A DNA stretch of 64,000 nt from NCBI RefSeq assembly GCF_000058485.1, contig NC_008278.1, positions 6,442,962 to 6,506,961 of the forward strand, read 5' to 3'. The notes below the pieces were generated by a model. It ran no database searches, was not told the DNA's origin, and saw nothing but the letters and a program-made list of their open reading frames with translations. This document shows, one piece after another, positions 26,205-40,200 of the stretch. Positions within the stretch are counted from its first letter, which is position 1, and every line of letters starts with the position of its first letter. The stretch is from Frankia alni ACN14a. Lineage in GTDB: Bacteria > Actinomycetota > Actinomycetes > Frankiales > Frankiaceae. The translations under genes were made by a program, and so were the position numbers.

Positions 26205-27080
26205 ATGACGGTCAGGACCGGACGGTTCGGGGTGTGCACGGGCCAGCACCAGTGGCCGGCAGAGGCGAGTGAGCGGGCGGAGATCGCGGGCGAGCTGGAG
26301 GACCTGGGATTCGGAGCGATCTGGTTCGGCAATGCCGCGGGCGATCTGGACCTGCCGGCGCAGATCCTCACGGCGACGTCGCGGATCACGGCGGCGACCA
26401 GCATCATCAACGCCTGGACCGAGCCGGCCGAGCTCGTCGCGCGCCGCCGCGTCGCGATCGTCAGGGATCATCCGGACCGGCTGCTGCTCGGCATCGGCGC
26501 CGGGCACAAGGAGTCCGTCGAGCCTCGGACCGGACGCCGCTACGAACGTCCCTACCAGGCCGTCGTCGACTACCTGGACCGACTCGACAAGGCGATCCCG
26601 CCGGTGCCGCCCGCCGAACGGGCGCTCGCCGCCCTCGGCCCGCGCCTGCTCGGCCTCGCCCGCGAGCGCACCGCCGGGGCCGTGCCATACCTGGTCACCC
26701 CGGCGCACACCCGGCAGGCCCGGGAGATCCTCGGCGACGGCCCGCTGCTGGCCCCCGGCCAGATGGTCCTGCTGGAATCCGACCCGACGGCCGCGCGGGG
26801 CGCTGCCCGAGCCGCGCTAGCCGTCTACCTGAGGCGGGTCAACTACACCCGCAACCTGCTACGCATCGGCTTCACCGCGGACGACCTCGCCGACGGCGGC
26901 AGCGACCGTCTCGTCGACGGGCTGGTGGCCTGGGGCGACCCGGCGACCGTGGTCGACCGCCTGACAGAGCATCATCAGGCCGGCGCCGACCACGTCAGCA
27001 TCCACCTGATCACTGCTGGCGGGACGCCGCCCCTGGCGCAGTGGCGCAGGCTGGCCGCGGCCCTGTCGCCGCCCGGCTAG
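26205..27080 (+). CDS. LLM-class F420-dependent oxidoreductase
   Basis: The 291-residue protein is luciferase-like: N-terminal RFGVCTG, ELEDLGFGAIWFGN, the strand TSRITAATSIINAW and the family block RDHPDRLLLGIGAGH, with a C-terminal GDPATVVDRLTEHHQAGADHVSIHLI. Actinobacterial members usually use F420 or FMN to oxidise or reduce small molecules; the substrate is not evident. An in-frame extension exists upstream, but ATG 26205 has GGAGAGG 4-10 bases before it. Confidence 0.87.
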   Translation: MTVRTGRFGVCTGQHQWPAEASERAEIAGELEDLGFGAIWFGNAAGDLDLPAQILTATSRITAATSIINAWTEPAELVARRRVAIVRDHPDRLLLGIGAGHKESVEPRTGRRYERPYQAVVDYLDRLDKAIPPVPPAERALAALGPRLLGLARERTAGAVPYLVTPAHTRQAREILGDGPLLAPGQMVLLESDPTAARGAARAALAVYLRRVNYTRNLLRIGFTADDLADGGSDRLVDGLVAWGDPATVVDRLTEHHQAGADHVSIHLITAGGTPPLAQWRRLAAALSPPG

Positions 27081-27082
27081 CC

Positions 27083-27604
27083 TCAGTGCCGTTCAGTCCC
27101 GGCGGGAACCGGGCTGCCCGCCGATCTCGCCACGGCCGGAGTCCCCCGACCGGTCGATGCCACCGGTTCGGTTGCGCCGGAGCGGGCCGCGGGGGGCGGC
27201 GCGGGCCGCGGCGCCTCGGCCGGTTCCGGGCGCGGCCGACCGCCGCCGGGGACCGTCTCCCGCAGCGTCCGGTAGACCTCGTCGAACTCGCGGACCGCCC
27301 GCACGGAGCGGTACCCGCCGAGCCGGCGGGCCAGCATGCGCAGGCGTTCGGCGGTGCGCGCGGAGTTCACCCGGGCGTCGAGCCGGGCGGCGCGGACGGC
27401 ACGCTCGCAGGCCTGCTCGACGTCGCCCCGCTGCAGGTGGGCCTCGGCGAACCACGTCTCGTACAGCGAGATCTCCCGGGCGCGCAGCGGGTCGTAGCCG
27501 GTCAGGCCGTGGCGCAGCCGATCCTCGGCCCGGTCGGGGCGGCGCAGCTCGGTCCAGCACCGGCCGGCCATGACGTCGATCTCGCGGGCGTCCAGCCAGG
27601 GGCG
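27083..27604 (-). pseudogene. C-terminal remnant of a TPR-type transcriptional regulator
   Basis: The frame reads W-L-D-A-R-E-I-D at about 27600-27575 and continues with TPR-like helices (DRAEDRLRHGLTGYDPLRAREISLYETWFAEAHLQRGDVEQACERAV) and a Pro-rich tail. This resembles the last third of the large actinobacterial XRE-TPR regulators. The DNA-binding N-terminus is missing: upstream of about 27605 the frame runs antisense through the GGDEF gene. An ATG at 27571 could still start a 162-residue fragment. It looks truncated by a rearrangement. Confidence 0.6.
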
Positions 27605-29507
27605 AGTGTGGTGGCTGCTGGGCGCCGGGCTGGTGAGCTTCGCCCTGGCCGACTCGCTGCTGCTCGTGATCGTCACCGCCGGGCACACGCCGTCGAACGG
27701 GGTGCTGTCCAGCCTGTGGCTGCTGTCGGTGCTGATGCCGGCGCTGGCGTCCTGGCTGCGCCCGCGCTGGCAGCCGCCGGCGAAGATGTCCGGGTGGGGC
27801 GTGATCGCCGTGCCGCTGGTGCTGGCGACGGTCGCGCTGGGCCTGCTGGTGCTCGGCGCCGCGATCGACCTGCCGGCGGTCACCGTGGCACTCGCGGCGG
27901 CGACGGTGCTCTCCGCCCTGGCCCGCGCGGCCTTCACCTTCATCGAGGTCCAGCAGCTCGCGGAGAGCCGGGTGCTGGCCCGCACCGACGACCTCACCGG
28001 CCTGGCCAACCGCCGCGGCTTCATCGAGCGGCTGACCCGGGCCGAGCAGCACACCACCGGGCCGGACACCTTCGCCCTGCTGCTGCTCGACCTCGACCGG
28101 TTCAAGGAGATCAACGACTCGCTCGGCCACCAGGTCGGGGACGCGCTGCTGACCCAGGTCGGCACCCGGATCTCCGACGCCCTGCGCCCGGGCGACCTGC
28201 ACGCCCGCCTCGGCGGCGACGAGTTCGCGGTGCTGCTCGAACACGCCGACGCCGACGCCGCCCGCCGGGTCGCCGACCGGGTGCTGACCGTGCTGGCCGA
28301 TCCCTTCGACGTCGGAGGTGTGACGCTGCACGTGGGCGCGAGCATAGGGGCGGCCGTCTACCCGGACCACGCCCAGGACGCGCACACCCTGCTGCAGCGC
28401 GCCGACGTGGCGATGTACGCGGCGAAGTCGGGCCGCACCGGCGTGGAGTCCTACCGGCCGGGCGCCGACGTGAACAGCCTCGTCCGACTCGACCTGATCG
28501 AGTCCCTGCGGGCCGCCCTCGGCACCGGCCAGCTGGAGGTGCACTACCAGGTCAAGGTCGATCTCGGCTCCGGACGGATGGACGCGGTCGAGGCCCTCGT
28601 CCGCTGGCGGCACCCGACCAGGGGCCTGCTCGGCCCGGAGGAGTTCGTCCCGCTGGCCGAGCAGGCGGGGTTCATGCGGATGCTCACGATCGAGGTGCTC
28701 CACACCGCTCTCGACCAGTGTCGACGTTGGCACGCCGCCGGCCTCGAGGTCGCCGTGGCCGTCAACCTGTCCGCCTCCGACCTGCTCGATCGGGGCTTTC
28801 CCGCGCAGGTCAGCGGGATGCTCGCCGGTTTCGGCCTGAGCCCGGCGGCGCTGGAGCTGGAGATCACCGAGACGACGCTCATGCTCGACCGGGTACGGTC
28901 GGCCACCGTGCTCGGGGAGCTGCGGGCGCTGGGCGTCGGCATCGCCGTCGACGACTACGGCACCGGCTACTCGTCGCTGGCGCGGCTGCTCGAACTGCCG
29001 GTGAACGTGCTCAAGCTCGACAAGTCGTTCATCCAGCGGGTGGCGGACGACAGCCGGGCCGAGGCGATCGTGCGGTCCACCGTGAGCCTGGCCCACGCCC
29101 TCGACCTGCGGATCGTCGTCGAGGGGGTGGAGACCGCGGCGGCGGTGCGGATGCTGCGCGATGTCGGCTGCGACCTCGCCCAGGGCTACTTCCTCGGCGA
29201 ACCCGGCCCGTCCGAGCTGGTTACCGAACAACTCCGGCAGGCCGCGGCGACGGCTGGCACGATCGACCTGGAGACCGCGACGCGGGAGCCGGTCGGGCTC
29301 GCGACGCCCCGCGAGGCGAACGCCCGCGAGACGAGCGCACGGGAGACGAGCGCACGGGAGACGAGCGCCCGGGAGGCGACCCGCGATCCCGCGGCCGACC
29401 GCGGGGCTCGCCGCACCGGCGGCCGCGCCCCGACGAGGGAGGGTGGCGTGCGCAACACACCGGTGGCCCCCGGACCGACGACGCCGGCAGGCAGCCCGTG
29501 GCGGTGA
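27570..29507 (+). CDS. GGDEF-EAL membrane protein (cyclic-di-GMP turnover), probably 5'-truncated
   Basis: The 645-residue protein has membrane segments (about 11-30, 43-58, 73-110), a GGDEF domain with intact LGGDEFAVLLE (about 213-223) and an EAL domain with VEALVRW (about 340), DDYGTGYSSLARL and LKLDKSFI, so both cyclase and phosphodiesterase motifs are canonical. The protein seems to begin in the middle of a membrane sensor region: residue 11 is already inside a helix and the usual leading helices are absent. The tail carries a (A)RETS repeat. Its stop overlaps aat. Confidence 0.85.
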   Translation: MTSISRASSQGRVWWLLGAGLVSFALADSLLLVIVTAGHTPSNGVLSSLWLLSVLMPALASWLRPRWQPPAKMSGWGVIAVPLVLATVALGLLVLGAAIDLPAVTVALAAATVLSALARAAFTFIEVQQLAESRVLARTDDLTGLANRRGFIERLTRAEQHTTGPDTFALLLLDLDRFKEINDSLGHQVGDALLTQVGTRISDALRPGDLHARLGGDEFAVLLEHADADAARRVADRVLTVLADPFDVGGVTLHVGASIGAAVYPDHAQDAHTLLQRADVAMYAAKSGRTGVESYRPGADVNSLVRLDLIESLRAALGTGQLEVHYQVKVDLGSGRMDAVEALVRWRHPTRGLLGPEEFVPLAEQAGFMRMLTIEVLHTALDQCRRWHAAGLEVAVAVNLSASDLLDRGFPAQVSGMLAGFGLSPAALELEITETTLMLDRVRSATVLGELRALGVGIAVDDYGTGYSSLARLLELPVNVLKLDKSFIQRVADDSRAEAIVRSTVSLAHALDLRIVVEGVETAAAVRMLRDVGCDLAQGYFLGEPGPSELVTEQLRQAAATAGTIDLETATREPVGLATPREANARETSARETSARETSAREATRDPAADRGARRTGGRAPTREGGVRNTPVAPGPTTPAGSPWR

Positions 29508-30370
29508 CCGCGGCGCCCCGCCCGGTGGGTCCCACCGTGTGGGACGGCTTCTCGCTGCTGCGCAGTCCCGGGCGGGCACCGGTCGCGGTCGGGGGCACGC
29601 TGGACCCGGCGACGCTCGTCGGCGCCTACCGGGCGGGGGCGTTCCCGTGGCCCACCGGCGACGAACCGGAGGGCGCAGCGGGCGCCGAGGGTACGGGGGC
29701 CGCCGAGGTCGCCGAGGTCGGCGAGCCGGCGCCGGCCGGCGCGGGTGGCCTGCGCGCGCTGTTGCGGGCCGCCGTCGCCGCCCGCCGGGTGCGGCATCTG
29801 TCCCCCGGCCGCCCCGGCGGCTACGACCTGCCCTGGTGGAGCCCCGATCCGCGAGCGGTGATCCCGGCCGGCGGGGTCCGGGTGAACCGGTCGCTGCGCA
29901 AGCGGCTGCGCAACTGCGGGTGGACGACGACCGTCGACGAGTCCTTCGTCGAGGTGGTCCGCGGCTGCCAGCGCGACGGCACGTCGGGCTGGATCACCGA
30001 CGAGCTGATCGACGGCTACGCGCGTCTGCACGCCCTGGGCTGGGCGCACAGCCTCGAGGTCTGGGACGGCGACGACCTCGTCGGCGGCGTCTACGGGGTC
30101 GGGGTCGGCGGCGTGTTCGCGGGCGAGTCGATGTTCCACGCCCGCACCGACGCCTCGAAGGTCGCCCTCGCCGACTTCGACGCGCGGTTCACCGCCGCCG
30201 GGGGCGTGCTGCTCGACGTCCAGATGACGACGGACCACCTCGTCGACCTCGGCGCGCTGGAGATCCCCCGGGCCGACTACCTCGCGGTGCTGGCGCGGGT
30301 GCGCGACGCCGACGTCCGGCTCGACCGCGACCGGCGGCCGGTCGCCCGCCTCGCGCCGCCCGCGGGCTGA
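29504..30370 (+). CDS. aat: Leucyl/phenylalanyl-tRNA--protein transferase
   Basis: Aat adds Leu or Phe to proteins with basic N-termini, marking them for ClpAP-type degradation. The 288-residue frame contains the family pattern: YRAGAFPWP, LPWWSPDPRAVIP, LRKRLRNCGW, GCQRDGTSGWI, YARLHALGWAHSLEVWD, GGVYGVGVGGVFAGESMFHA and LLDVQMTTDHLVDLGA. A Glu/Gly/Ala insertion (about 45-80) splits AFPWP from the next motif. GTG 29504 gives a GTGA overlap with the GGDEF stop; GTG 29498 is an alternative. Confidence 0.95.
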   Translation: MTAAPRPVGPTVWDGFSLLRSPGRAPVAVGGTLDPATLVGAYRAGAFPWPTGDEPEGAAGAEGTGAAEVAEVGEPAPAGAGGLRALLRAAVAARRVRHLSPGRPGGYDLPWWSPDPRAVIPAGGVRVNRSLRKRLRNCGWTTTVDESFVEVVRGCQRDGTSGWITDELIDGYARLHALGWAHSLEVWDGDDLVGGVYGVGVGGVFAGESMFHARTDASKVALADFDARFTAAGGVLLDVQMTTDHLVDLGALEIPRADYLAVLARVRDADVRLDRDRRPVARLAPPAG

Positions 30371-30398
30371 CCGGCCGCCGTCGCCGCCTGCCGGCGGC

Positions 30399-31712
30399 TC
30401 AGCCGGGATCGGGCGGGTCGCTCGCCGCCACCAACGGGAAGCGGTCGCCGGCCTCGGCGAGGACGGCGAGAAGATGATCTATCTCGTCGTCGGTGTTCGC
30501 GGCGGTGATCTGCACCCGCACCCCGACCTGGTCGCGGGGGACGACGGGGAAGGGCACCACCGACGCGAAGACCCCCCGCTCGTACAGGAACCGGCCCAGC
30601 GGGTCGGCGTTGTCCGCGTCCCGCAGCGGGATCTCGACGATCGGGAATCCGCTGGTGTTCAGCGTGCCCACGCCCAGCCCGCGCAGACCGTCGAGAAACC
30701 GACTGGTCAGCCGGTACAACCGGGCCCGCAGCGCCTCGCCTCGTTGCTCGTTGACCCGCAGGCCGACCAGGCCGGTCGCCAGTGACGCGACCGGCGACGG
30801 ACCGGAGAAGATGTACGGCCCGGCCGCGGACTTCAGGTACTCCTTCACCTCGGTCGGGCAGGCGACGAACGCGAGCAGCGACGAGTACGCCTTGGAGAAC
30901 CCGCCGACGAGCACCAGGTTGTCGTAGCCGGCGCCGAGATGGCGCACGATGCCGTTGCCGCGGCTGCCGTACGGGCTCGACTCGTCGGGGCCGCGCTGCC
31001 CGACGACCCCGAAACCGTGCGCGTCGTCCACGTAGACCAGCGCGTCGTGGGCCCGCGCGAGCGGGAGGAGCTCGTCGAGCGGCGGCCCGTTGCCCGTCAT
31101 GCTGTGCACCCCGTCGACGCAGATCACCCGGGGGTGGGGCGCGGCGCGCAACAGCCGGTCCAGCCGGTCGAGCCGGTCCTCGCGGAACCGCGCCACGGTC
31201 CCGCCACGACTGGCGACCATCGCGGCCCCGTCGTGGGCGGTCTGGTGGGCGTGGAGCTCGACGAACAGCGCGCCCCGGCCGACCAGCGCCGGCAGCACGG
31301 AATGCTGGATATGGGTGATGGTCGGCAGCAGCAGCGCATCCTGCGCGCCGAGCAGCTCCGCCAGCGTGCGCTCGATGTCGTCGTAGGGCCGCGGGCTGGC
31401 AATCAACCGCGACCAGCTCGGATGCGTGCCCCACAGGTCCAGGTACGCCGGAACCGCCTCGATGATCTCCCGATCGAGATCAAGCCCCAGATAGTTACAG
31501 GAGGCGAAATCGGTGAGCCAGTGATCGCCGATCCGTATCCGGCGACCGTCGATCTCGTCGACCGTCGCGTCGTAAAAGGGCGCCTGCCGGCGCATGCGGT
31601 CGAGTTCCGTGCGGATACCCAGCGGACGGTCGAGTACGTGCCGCCAGGCCGGCGAGAATGCACTCTGCGCAGGTGGCAGGGGTCGACCCAGGGTTTCAAA
31701 GGTCTGGGACAT
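30399..31712 (-). CDS. 8-amino-7-oxononanoate synthase-like PLP enzyme (alpha-oxoamine synthase family)
   Basis: The 437-residue protein is an alpha-oxoamine synthase-type PLP enzyme: NYLGLDLDREIIEA, WSRLIASPRPYDDIERTLAELLGA, VDGVHSMTGNGPPLDELL, VDDAHGFGVVGQRG and the Schiff-base lysine in VGGFSKAYSS. Such enzymes condense an amino acid with an acyl-CoA or acyl-ACP (BioF, KBL, CqsA, Spt). No biotin genes are nearby, so a specialised-metabolite or lipid role is possible. The ATG at 31712 is chosen; an upstream in-frame extension has no family match. Confidence 0.85.
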   Translation of the reverse strand: MSQTFETLGRPLPPAQSAFSPAWRHVLDRPLGIRTELDRMRRQAPFYDATVDEIDGRRIRIGDHWLTDFASCNYLGLDLDREIIEAVPAYLDLWGTHPSWSRLIASPRPYDDIERTLAELLGAQDALLLPTITHIQHSVLPALVGRGALFVELHAHQTAHDGAAMVASRGGTVARFREDRLDRLDRLLRAAPHPRVICVDGVHSMTGNGPPLDELLPLARAHDALVYVDDAHGFGVVGQRGPDESSPYGSRGNGIVRHLGAGYDNLVLVGGFSKAYSSLLAFVACPTEVKEYLKSAAGPYIFSGPSPVASLATGLVGLRVNEQRGEALRARLYRLTSRFLDGLRGLGVGTLNTSGFPIVEIPLRDADNADPLGRFLYERGVFASVVPFPVVPRDQVGVRVQITAANTDDEIDHLLAVLAEAGDRFPLVAASDPPDPG

Positions 31713-32154
31713 CCCGGCCGCTACCTGGCCGGACGAGGGCTTGCGGGGATCACGCGACCTGGCCTGACGATCGCGGATAGCACAGAATTTCGCGGGGATC
31801 CGAGTTTTTGGAAATTCATCGGATCCGACGTGGTGGTCGGGCGCGCCACTACCATCACCCATCCTTGGGTTCACCGGGAACGCACGTCGCCGGGTCAGGG
31901 AACGAGGAGAAACCAACGGAACCAAGGGAACGTTGAGCAAGTAAACGATAAACCTCCCGACCCGCCGATTCCACACATCGCGCGCGAGCTGGGCAAACGC
32001 ATAGCGAGACGCTCCGTCCACCGCACCCGACGCCCGCGCGGCGATACACCGGGGACGGCGCATCTCACCTCGCGCGACCGCCGCCCGCGAGGCACCGACC
32101 GGCCCTCGCCCGGGGCCGGCGGACCCCCGTGGCCGGAGTGTTATCGTCCCCGCC
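31713..32154. promoter_or_regulatory. Divergent intergenic region (442 bp), AT-richer than its surroundings
   Basis: No gene is seen here. The part at about 31780-31990 is clearly less GC-rich than the rest (TTTTTGGAAATTCATC, GTAAACGATAAACC). It includes two GGATCCGA/GGATCCGA-type direct repeats at 31796 and 31820 around the AT run. It should hold promoters for both flanking genes, but no confident -10/-35 pair could be chosen. Confidence 0.4.
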
Positions 32155-33156
32155 ATGTCTGACACGGCGGCATCCGCGGCGACCTCCGCCGAGCCCACGA
32201 CAGCGACAGCGGGGCCCTCCTCGTCGGACGCGGCGCGGTCCGCGGCCCTCCCGGCGAAGGAGGCGACCCCGGCGAAGGGGGCGACCCCGGCGAAGGGGGC
32301 GACCCCGCCGACCCAGGCGGCACCGGCCCGGCAGGCGGCCCCGATCCAGCCGGCGGCACCGGCCCAGCAGGCGGCCGCGGGCAGCGCCGCGGACAGCCCG
32401 GACGGCGAGGCGCCCCTCGTGCGCACCCTGCCGTACTCCGGCTGGGGCCTCGGCCGGTCGAAGACCCTCTTCCTCGCCCACCGCAAGGAGCCCGTCGACC
32501 CGGCGGGGTTCTACTCGCTCATCGCCGCCGACTCGGTGCGCCAGCTCATGCGGTACACCTCGCTGACCGGCCAGCTCGTGCTGGACGTCGGCGGCGGCCC
32601 GGGCTACTTCCGCTCGGCCTTCCTCGACGCCGGCGCCCGCTACGTATGGGTCGAGCCGGACGTCTCGGAGATGGAGGCCGGCGGCATCGAGGTCCCTGGC
32701 CGGGTCCGGGGCAGCGCGCTGGACCTGCCGTTCCTGTCCGGCAGCGTCGACCTGTGCTACACGTCCAACGTCCTGGAGCACGTCCCCGACCCGTGGCGGA
32801 TGTGCTCGGAGCTGGTCCGGGTCACCCGCCCCGGCGGACTGATCTTCCTCAGCTACACCAACTGGCTGTCGCCGTGGGGCGGCCACGAGACGGCACCGTG
32901 GCACTACCTCGGCGGTGACCGGGCGGCAGCCCGCTTCGAGCGCCGCAAGGGTCAGGCACCGAAGAACATCTACGGCCGGACGCTGTTCCCGGTGTCGGTC
33001 GCCGACACGCTGTCCTGGGCCCGCCGCCGCGCCGACGTCGACATCCTCGACGCGATGCCGCGCTACCTGCCGGACTGGGCGAAGGTGATCCTCAAGGTGC
33101 CCGGCGCCCGCGAGATCGTCACCTGGAACCTCGCGATGGTGCTCCGCAAGCGCTGA
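32155..33156 (+). CDS. Class I SAM-dependent methyltransferase
   Basis: The 333-residue protein starts with about 90 residues of Ala/Pro/Thr-rich, probably disordered sequence containing KGATPA repeats. A Methyltransf_11-type domain follows, with motif I LVLDVGGGPGYFRSA (about 141-155), motif II YVWVEPDVSEME and NVLEHVPDPWRM. The C-terminal half (APWHYLGGDRAAARFERRKG, LPDWAKVILKVPGAREIVTWN) is shared by actinobacterial methyltransferases near cell-envelope glycan loci. The substrate is unknown. Confidence 0.87.
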   Translation: MSDTAASAATSAEPTTATAGPSSSDAARSAALPAKEATPAKGATPAKGATPPTQAAPARQAAPIQPAAPAQQAAAGSAADSPDGEAPLVRTLPYSGWGLGRSKTLFLAHRKEPVDPAGFYSLIAADSVRQLMRYTSLTGQLVLDVGGGPGYFRSAFLDAGARYVWVEPDVSEMEAGGIEVPGRVRGSALDLPFLSGSVDLCYTSNVLEHVPDPWRMCSELVRVTRPGGLIFLSYTNWLSPWGGHETAPWHYLGGDRAAARFERRKGQAPKNIYGRTLFPVSVADTLSWARRRADVDILDAMPRYLPDWAKVILKVPGAREIVTWNLAMVLRKR

Positions 33157-33315
33157 GGCCGCCGCGAACGGACCCTGCGCCGCGACCCGAACGTGGCCCG
33201 GCGCAGGGGAGCGGCGCCACCTGTCTCTTCCACAGGGACACATCGGACGCCGAGCCCTGTGGAAGAGCCACGGAGGCGCTCTCCCACGCCTCCCCCGCCG
33301 GACCGGACGCGCGGT

Positions 33316-36996
<3,681 letters not shown>

Positions 36997-37018
36997 GGAT
37001 GCGTATGTTGTCGCATCC
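36997..37018. promoter_or_regulatory. Palindrome at the divergent helicase promoters
   Basis: GGATGCG and CGCATCC form a perfect 7-base inverted repeat with an 8-base AT-rich spacer, ending one base before the GTG start of the PHP-UvrD gene. It lies in the 221-bp region shared with the divergent SF1 helicase gene and could bind a repressor. Confidence 0.4.
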
Positions 37019-37217
37019 GCGCACGGCGACCGGCGGCGGCACGCCGAAGAGGCGGCCCCGGGCGCCCGCCGGCCAACGGCAGGCATACACCGAGGCCACG
37101 GCCGATCCATGCCCGCCAGCCCCCGGCCGGCCACGGCGTGGCCCGCGCCGACGCACCACCCGGCCCGCCGCCCGTCGGGGACAACCGTCATTATTTCGTC
37201 GTGGCGGAGCCTCGATC

Positions 37218-40200
37218 ATGGCGGCGCGGAGGGGTAAGGGAACGGGAGGGACGGCGGATGGCACCCTACGGCCGACGCCTGCGGCCCGCCGCGGGCGCGA
37301 GGCGGGCGCGGCAGGTGATCCGGTGACGGCGCGCCACGACGACGCCGTGCAGCGGGCGGCGCTGGCCGACCGCTGCCACCGGCTGGTGCGCTTCCTGCAC
37401 GAGGTCGCGGTGGCCCGCTCCGCGCGGGTGCGGACCGTCGAGGAGCACCCGCTCGCCGTCTGGCTCGCCGACATCCCGGCCGGCGTCGCCCTGGCGGAGC
37501 ACGCCGGCGCCGGCGAGGTCCTGCTGACCGCCCCCGCCGCCGCCACGCTGCCCCCGCCCCCGCCGCTCCCGCCGCTGCTTGCCGGCCGGATCCGCCTGCC
37601 CGACGCGGCCGCCGCCGACCCCGACCGCCCGCCGGCATGGCCGAACGCCGACGTTGGCGCCGACGTTGGCGCCGACGCGGACGCGGACGCCGACCCGGGC
37701 GCCGACGCCGCGACCGGTCCCGACCCGGCGAGCCCGGAGTACGGCCGGATCGAGGCCGCCTACCGCGAGTGGCTGCCCGGATGGCGGATCTGGGCGACGC
37801 GCGCCCGGGCCGACGCCGAACGCCGCGCCCTGCACAACACGCTGCACGCCGTCGCCGCCCGGGTGGCCCAGGAGGGCGACGCGCTGGAGCTGGTGCTGGC
37901 CACGGGCCTGCTCACCTGGGCGCCGCCCGGCGGCCCGCTCATCCGCGAGCACCTGCTGTCCACCCGCGTGAGCTGCGAGATCGACCCGGTCAGCTCGGAC
38001 ATCCGGGTGCGGGTCCCGGCGGGCGGGGCCACCCGACTGGGCGACGGCCCGCTGCTCGACGGCCTTCCCGGGTTCCGCCGGGAACGGACCAACCACCTGC
38101 ACGAACGCCTGCAGAACCGGCCACCGGTCCCGCTCGGCGCCGACGACCCGCGGCTGCTGCGGGACTGGCTGGCCCTGGCGTTGGACGTGCCGGTGGACGG
38201 CTTCGACCCGCAGGACGCGCCGCCGCCGCCGTCACCGCCGGACGGCCCGGCCCACCCCCGGGTGACCTTCGCCCCCGCGCTCGTGCTGCGCGTGCGTGAC
38301 CAGGCCTCGCTGCTGACCTACTACGAGCGGATGCTGGCGGCGTTGCGCGGCGACGGGCCGCCGCCGCTGGGACTCGTCCAGCTCGTCGCCACCCTGGATG
38401 CCGACGAGCGGCTCGCCTGGCTCGACGCCGAGGGCGCGACGAGCGGCGCCGAGCTCGGCGCCGACCCGCTGCTGCCGCTGCCGGCCAGCCCCGAGCAGGC
38501 CCGGGTGCTCGAACGGCTGCGCCACGACAACGGCGTCGTCGTCGAGGGTCCGCCCGGCACCGGCAAGACCCACACGATCGCGAACCTGATCTCCGCGCTG
38601 CTCGCCGAGGGTCAACGGGTCCTCGTCACCAGCCAGAAGGCGCAGGCCCTGCGGGTGCTGCGGGAGAAGCTGCCGCCCGAACTGCAGCGGCTGTGCGTGT
38701 CGCTCACCGACGTCGAGGAGGCCTCCGGCCCCGCCGGCGGTGCAGCCGCGACGGTGGACGCCGGCGGGGTCGGTTCGCCCGAGCTCGCCGCGAGCGTCAG
38801 CGCACTGGCCGCGGAGAAGGCGGTCTACCACCCCGAGGCGCTCGACCGCCGGATCGAGCAGGCCGCGCGACGGCGGGCCGAGGCGCTGCGCGCCCGGGCC
38901 GAGCTCGCCGAGCGGGCCCGCGGCGCGCGGGCCGCCGAGCGCGCCGTGCATCCGGACGGCGAGGTCGGCGCCGCGGGCTGGGGCGGGACCCGGGCGGGCA
39001 TCGCCGCCCGGGTCCGCGACGGTGGCGAGGCCCACGGCTGGTTGCCGCTGCCCGTGCCGCCCGCGGTCAGCGGCGACGAACGGCCGGCGCCGCTGACCGA
39101 CACCGAGGCGGTCGAGCTGTACTCCCTGTTGCGTGCCTGCGCCGACGACCCGGTCTCGCCGGCGGCGACGGACGCCGGGCGCCCGGCGGATCCGGCGGAC
39201 CCGACGGATGTCCCGACCGGCGCGGTACCACCGGTCCTGCCTGCGGCACGCTTCGCCGCGCTGGTGACCGCGGACCGTGCGGCCCGGCGGGCGGCCGAGG
39301 CGGCCCGGGCCGAGGTCACCGCCGCCGCCCGCGGCCTGCTGGACGCGATCGCCACGGCCGGCCCCGGATCGTCGCCGACCGGCCCGCTGCGGGCGGCGGT
39401 GACCGCGCTCGTCCGCGCCCTCGACGACCTGTCCGCGCACGGCGCCCGCGGGCCGGATCGGGAGTGGATCCCCGCCGCCCTCGATGACGCCCTCGCCGGC
39501 CGGGACCGGCTGCTGTGGGCCAAGGTGAGCGCCGCCGCGCCGCTCATCGCCGAGGCGGCCCGCCACGTCGACGACCTCGGCCTGCGCGCCGTCGTGCTGC
39601 CCTCCGCCGGCTCCGCCCCGATCGACCCGGCCCGGGTGGCGGACGGCGGCGCGGGCGTCCCCGGCGGCGCGGGCGAACCCGACCGCGCCGTCCCCGACCG
39701 TGCTGAACCCGACCGCGCTGAACCCGACGGCGCCGAACCCGACGGCGCCGGGCGGGGCACCGAGCTCGATCCCGCCGTCCTGCTCCCCCGCGCCGAGGCG
39801 CTGCGGGCACATCTGGATGAGGGCGCCGAGCTCCGGCGTCGCTTCCGGCCGAAGGTCCAGCGGGACGCCGACGCGCTGCTGCGCCACGTGACCGTCGACG
39901 GGGTCGCGCCGACCACCCCGGAACTGCTCGACGTCGTCCTGACCCGCCTGCGGGCGGAGCTCGCCGTCGAGGCCGCCGGTCGCGGCTGGACCCTGGTGGG
40001 CCGCCCACCGCGGCCCGGTGATCCGCTGGAGGTCCGGCTGTCCCGGCTGGTCGAGGGGCAGCAGGCCGTCGAGAGGATCGACGCCGTCGTGGCGGCGCGA
40101 GACCGGGTCGTCGCCCTCGCCGCCGAGGCGGCGCCCGGGCAGCCGGTCACGATCGACTCCGCTGCGGACGGGCGGGATCTCGCCGCCGCGATGGCCGCGC

